Shown: in pieces, positions 51,802-55,328 of the stretch
Layout of the letters: each line of letters opens with the position of its first letter
How positions within the stretch are numbered: the stretch's first letter is position 1
Source of the DNA: Bacteroidia bacterium
GTDB lineage: Bacteria; Bacteroidota; Bacteroidia; CAILMK01; JBBDIG01
NCBI GenBank assembly: GCA_040880525.1
Contig: JBBDIG010000001.1
Coordinates: 1-55,328 of the forward strand
DNA length: 55,328 bases
Reading direction: 5' to 3'
Position numbers and translations under genes: made by a program
Notes under the pieces: generated by a model
What the model saw: the letters and a program-made list of their open reading frames with translations, nothing else
Told to the model about the DNA's origin: nothing
The model's database searches: none

Positions 51802-52485
51802 ATGAATGGATCAGAAAGCCACACGCTGCTGATCGTAAATAACGATCGCAGATTTTGTAAAAAGCTAAAGGCCGCACTTGTACCCGATCAGGCCATGGTA
51901 CTAACTGCTCATAATGAGGTTACTGCTAAGGCAATCCTCGAACAAGATGATCCTGATGTCATTATTCTCGATCTGGATTCAATTGAGGCCACTGCGGTGA
52001 GGATGATAGAATTAGCGAGAATTCAGAATAAAGAGGTATCACTGATCGCACTGGGTCAAAAAAGAGCATACCAGATAATGCAAGCTGTATATGATGCAGG
52101 AGTAGACAGCTACTTGAGGAAACCTTTTGACTTACTTGAGATTTTAATCTTAACCAGAAGGTATTTAAGGAAGCCCTGTTTGAAGAATAACCTTGTTCGG
52201 GTGCAGGATCTGGTTATAAATAAAAAGACTCATGAGGTGGTACGAGCCAAGAGATCAATAAACCTTTCACCAAAGAAATTTGAACTTTTGACCTACCTCG
52301 TTAATCATCCCAACAGGGTAATATATAAGGAGGAATTAGCCAGAAATGTGTGGAAAGAAAATTTTGAGCGGAATACAAACATTATCAGTGTTTATATAAG
52401 CTATTTACGGAAGGAAATAGACGGAGGATTTGATCATAAGCTTATTCATACTAAAGTAGGGTGCGGATATATTTTTAAGACTTAA
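51802..52485 (+). CDS. OmpR-family response regulator with degenerate receiver
   Basis: DNA-binding regulator of 227 residues. The receiver (about 7-125) keeps the phospho-acceptor position, Asp57 in IILDLD, and the conserved Lys107 in LRKPFD. The acidic pair is reduced to Asn14-Asp15 (VNNDRRF), and the switch Thr/Ser position reads ALGQ near 83-86, so phosphorylation may be weak or absent. The winged-helix domain (about 145-227) is intact: LSPKKFELLTYLVNHPNRVI, the recognition helix NTNIISVYISYLRKEI and the wing TKVGCGYIFK. No sensor kinase is adjacent. It directly precedes the tail-fibre-like and SpvB-like genes and may control them. Confidence 0.85.
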   Translation: MNGSESHTLLIVNNDRRFCKKLKAALVPDQAMVLTAHNEVTAKAILEQDDPDVIILDLDSIEATAVRMIELARIQNKEVSLIALGQKRAYQIMQAVYDAGVDSYLRKPFDLLEILILTRRYLRKPCLKNNLVRVQDLVINKKTHEVVRAKRSINLSPKKFELLTYLVNHPNRVIYKEELARNVWKENFERNTNIISVYISYLRKEIDGGFDHKLIHTKVGCGYIFKT

Positions 52486-52565
52486 TTTTCTAACCAAATT
52501 CTAATACTATTCTAATTTTCCTCTAATAAGCAAATACGAAGTTTGTCAAAACAAATTTGACGGAC

Positions 52566-53732
52566 ATGAAAACATTAGCTTTTACTAGCATCTTTTTTTT
52601 CTTTATTAGTTGCATAGGCTTACACGCACAGTCCCAGGGTAATTGGGACCCTCTTCCCGGGGGGGGAGGATTAATGACCATGCCTAAGCTAGGAATTGGA
52701 ACAAGCACCCCATACGGCAATACCGAACTCAGTTATTGTGGGGAAGAAAGCGGTTTGGTGGTGACAAAGGTGTCTTGTGGAACAGCGGTTTCTGTAGATA
52801 TTAATGATCTAAATGGAGATGTGGAGATAGTGGGGCCGGACGATGGAGTATTTATAAGCCCCTTTAACTTTTCCACCTTTAATGTTTCTACGCCTAATAT
52901 TCCGTTGATTACAACCTCTCGCCCGCTCATCTGGGCGCGAACTTTTGCTCCTGGGATGTTTGGTCAGAGCGACAATTATAATTCAAAGTTCATAGTGATG
53001 CCATCCGGTAAAACTGGTATTAATGTAGCAAATCCGAGAGCTTCCTTGGATGTACGGGGTCAAGGAGGGCGAAACTTACCGGTTGCAATATTTGGTAACA
53101 GGGCTTTGGGCACCGCTTCCGTAAATGTGAATAATGGCATAACACAATTTTATACCCAACACTTACAAATAATTCCATGGCTTGGGGAGAATGCATATAA
53201 CCAAATTACCCGTGAAGATGACCAGGGAATATTCTTTACGGATGGTAAAGGAGCGGAAGGCGCTAATCAAAACGGATCTTTTATAATTGCTCCGTGGACG
53301 GATCCTGGTGAAGCGGGTCTGGTTGGCGGATTAAGAATTGACAAATACGGGAACCTTGATGTACATGGTACTATCAAGGCCGTAGAAACGCGTATTGAGG
53401 CTAAGTGGTGGAGTGACTTTGTGTTTAATGAGGACTACAGGCTTATGTCGCTATCTGATGTTAAAGAATATATAGATCAATATGGCCATCTTCCAAACAT
53501 CCCATCAGAGAAAGTAATATTTGAAGAAGGAATTGATGTTGCCGACATGCAAGCCCGTCAGCTCCAAAAGATAGAAGAGCTAACACTTTATATAATAAAT
53601 CAGGAAGAGCAACTGAAGAATCAGGAAGTGGTGGTGGATGAGCAGCAGGTGCGGATTGAAAAGTTGGAGCAAAAGCTTGAGGAGATGATGTTGATATTGG
53701 ATCAGTTGAATAGTTCGTCTACCAATAGATAA
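52566..53732 (+). CDS. Secreted tail-fibre-like protein with C-terminal coiled coil
   Basis: Exported protein of 388 residues from the ATG at 52566 (a TTG three codons upstream is less likely). The signal peptide is MKTLAFTSIFFFFISCIGLHA. The middle has a beta-rich part with NPRASLDVRGQG near 155, typical of phage-tail or fibre-like sequences in Bacteroidota. From about 275 follows the conserved block WWSDFVFNEDYRLMSLSDV and YGHLPNIPSEK, then IEELTLYIINQEEQLK and a coiled coil to the end. Proteins of this type commonly accompany RHS/SpvB genes, as here, but their function is unknown. A small inverted repeat GTCAAA-N5-TTTGAC (52545-52561) lies directly upstream of the start. Confidence 0.78.
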   Translation: MKTLAFTSIFFFFISCIGLHAQSQGNWDPLPGGGGLMTMPKLGIGTSTPYGNTELSYCGEESGLVVTKVSCGTAVSVDINDLNGDVEIVGPDDGVFISPFNFSTFNVSTPNIPLITTSRPLIWARTFAPGMFGQSDNYNSKFIVMPSGKTGINVANPRASLDVRGQGGRNLPVAIFGNRALGTASVNVNNGITQFYTQHLQIIPWLGENAYNQITREDDQGIFFTDGKGAEGANQNGSFIIAPWTDPGEAGLVGGLRIDKYGNLDVHGTIKAVETRIEAKWWSDFVFNEDYRLMSLSDVKEYIDQYGHLPNIPSEKVIFEEGIDVADMQARQLQKIEELTLYIINQEEQLKNQEVVVDEQQVRIEKLEQKLEEMMLILDQLNSSSTNR

Positions 53733-53777
53733 TAGCTGCCATTTCTTTAAAAACCTTCCCTTTTTAATATAAGAAAA

Positions 53778-55322
53778 ATGAAACTTCTTTTCCATAAAGC
53801 TGTGTGGGTGTCTTATGCTCTTATTTTTGGCCTTTTGACGCCTTGCAGCGCGCAGCAAACAAATATCATTTTAGGTACATCGGATGCAGGAAACAAAACT
53901 TATGTGGCTACGGAGAGCATAGAGCTTCAGGACGGATATGATTACACCGCTGTACCCGGCCAGAGTATGCATGCGTATATAGATGAGGCGCTTCCTGGCC
54001 CAGTGACCTATGGAACTCCTTATACTTCGGGAGACATTCAAAACAGATCCTTGAACACATCTTTGCCTGTAGGCTTTACTCCTGGAATAGCGGATGTTTC
54101 AGGAACGGGAGGGGCAACTTATACAATTCCAATTCAGATTCCACCTGGCACAAATGACATGGTGCCAAACCTTGCTATCGTCTACAACAGCCAAAGCGGG
54201 AATGGAATCTGTGGAATGGGATGGAACATAAGCGGGCTTTCTGCAATAACCAGAGTTCCCAAAACCATATTTCATGATGGGATCGTTGCACCTGTCAAAC
54301 TCAATAACACCGACCGTTTTGCGCTTGATGGCAACAGGCTTATGGCAACGAGTGGTACTTATGGTGCTGCTAATACCACATATGGAACAGAAGTAGAGAC
54401 CTTCTCAGAGATCACTTCTTTTGGAACTTCTTCTTATGGCCCAACCTGGTTTCAGGTTAAAACGAAGAATGGCCTTACCCAAGAATATGGATGGTCGGCA
54501 GATTCCCGGTTTTTGGATGAATGGGGGAACGCAGTAATTATGTGGCGGCTTAATAAAGTCTATGATAATTATGGGAACTATGTAGAGTACAGATATATCA
54601 ACGAGAACCGGGAGTCGAGGATTGACAAGATTTTGTATACGGGAAATCAGATTACTAATATGCAGCCTTACAACCAGGTAAAATTTGGCTACAGTCTACG
54701 AACGGACGAAAATACCCTATACGTAGGGGGAGCCTCCCTTAATACGAATCTAATTCTTGATGACATTGAAATCACTGCTGTTGGTCAGCGCTTCAAAAAA
54801 TATGAGTTAGACTATTCAAAAACAACTGATGGCCAATATAAATCTTACTTTTTTTTAAAGGGACTGAAAGAATTTGGAGCCAATAATGAGGAGCTAAACG
54901 GAACCCTATTCAAGTACCAAGATAAAAAACCAAATTTTGAGGTGCTCAGCACCAATGTTATTCAGAATCAGAACGTAGACCCATTTGTGGGGGATTTCAA
55001 TGGTGACGGGTATTCAGATATTTTGGCAATGGAAACAGGAGGGGCGCCCGTCAACGGTATGCCTACGTGGAAAAAGTACAAACTTTATATCAACAATAAG
55101 AACGGTGGGTACACACTTACCGAAGAGACGCCCATTCATAATGCGATGATATATAAGAACAAAGTTGTCTCAGACTTTAATGGAGATGGCAAGGATGATT
55201 TTGCCTTACTCTATATAAACTCCTCCGGGAGTACTTATTGGGTAGAGAATATTAAAGTGTACTATTCCCAGGGTACTGTCTTAGACCCCTATTTCTTGGA
55301 GAGATTTTTCAAAAGAGTTTAG
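53778..55322 (+). CDS. SpvB/FG-GAP (Tc-toxin B-like) protein, N-terminal part
   Basis: Secreted protein with signal peptide (MKLLFHKAVWVSYALIFGLL). Residues about 105-160 are the SpvB core: GGATYTIPIQIPPGTNDMVP, YNSQSGNGICGMGWNISGLS and ITRVPK, as in Salmonella SpvB and TcB/RHS-type shells. FG-GAP calcium-binding motifs occur near 410 (DFNGDGYSD) and 466 (DFNGDGKDD). Relatives run to 1500-2500 residues with RHS repeats, whereas this frame stops after 514 codons, 6 bases before the window edge. It may be a frameshift, a truncated gene, or a split gene continuing outside. It follows the tail-fibre-like gene by 45 bases. Confidence 0.8.
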   Translation: MKLLFHKAVWVSYALIFGLLTPCSAQQTNIILGTSDAGNKTYVATESIELQDGYDYTAVPGQSMHAYIDEALPGPVTYGTPYTSGDIQNRSLNTSLPVGFTPGIADVSGTGGATYTIPIQIPPGTNDMVPNLAIVYNSQSGNGICGMGWNISGLSAITRVPKTIFHDGIVAPVKLNNTDRFALDGNRLMATSGTYGAANTTYGTEVETFSEITSFGTSSYGPTWFQVKTKNGLTQEYGWSADSRFLDEWGNAVIMWRLNKVYDNYGNYVEYRYINENRESRIDKILYTGNQITNMQPYNQVKFGYSLRTDENTLYVGGASLNTNLILDDIEITAVGQRFKKYELDYSKTTDGQYKSYFFLKGLKEFGANNEELNGTLFKYQDKKPNFEVLSTNVIQNQNVDPFVGDFNGDGYSDILAMETGGAPVNGMPTWKKYKLYINNKNGGYTLTEETPIHNAMIYKNKVVSDFNGDGKDDFALLYINSSGSTYWVENIKVYYSQGTVLDPYFLERFFKRV

Positions 55323-55328
55323 GTCTAT

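Overview
The window is chromosomal DNA from a member of the Bacteroidota. The evidence is four secreted proteins with type IX secretion (T9SS) tails (one type A Por-type, three CHU_C/gliding-type), the two-domain form of IspG, a bacillithiol-type BshA, promoter boxes of the TAnnTTTG kind, and almost no Shine-Dalgarno signals. A more exact placement (for example Saprospiria-like) cannot be made by eye.

Layout. 1-9.5 kb: end of an oligopeptide ABC ATPase, then a minus-strand housekeeping run (obgE, fabG, sucD, recA, nth), a T9SS type A protein, ispG and an SDR enzyme. 9.6-17.6 kb, plus strand: an Mla-type permease and ATPase followed at once by purC, a 1448-residue PKD/CHU_C surface protein and a SlyD-like FKBP. 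17.7-29.7 kb: ctpA-like protease, a small monooxygenase-fold gene overlapping a SAM hydroxide adenosyltransferase, phoH, yceI, rnr, menE, dxs, methylmalonyl-CoA epimerase, a degenerate SDR and a 58-residue charged mini-protein. 29.7-35.6 kb, minus strand: rluB-like synthase, then the rimP-nusA-infB translation/transcription operon behind a promoter and a leader hairpin. 35.7-44.9 kb: a fibronectin-like CHU_C protein, ybeY, mnmG and an Ig-like lipoprotein in one tight plus-strand operon; tdh-bshA on the minus strand; then a membrane glycosyltransferase-like gene.

44.8-51.0 kb is the accessory part. An FAD oxidoreductase gene is broken after about 60 codons. It is followed by a PKD/CHU_C surface protein, a DUF4143 ATPase preceded by two copies of a 35-bp inverted repeat, and an App1-like (DUF2183) phosphatase with an apparent single-base frameshift near its start. 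The region looks somewhat richer in G+C than its flanks. 51.0-55.3 kb holds a DUF1232 membrane protein, an OmpR-type regulator with a degenerate receiver, a secreted tail-fibre-like protein and the N-terminal part of an SpvB/FG-GAP protein that stops 6 bases before the window ends.

Most of the window is core metabolism and information processing. No complete new multi-gene system is evident. The most unusual signals are regulatory or structural: the ATPase repeats, the rimP leader hairpin with a nested inverted repeat behind it, a perfect 17-bp hairpin facing the wrong way at 16.6 kb, and a palindrome over the promoter of the large PKD gene. Start codons were revised for several genes where internal terminators, promoter boxes or ATGA overlaps made the longest reading unlikely.
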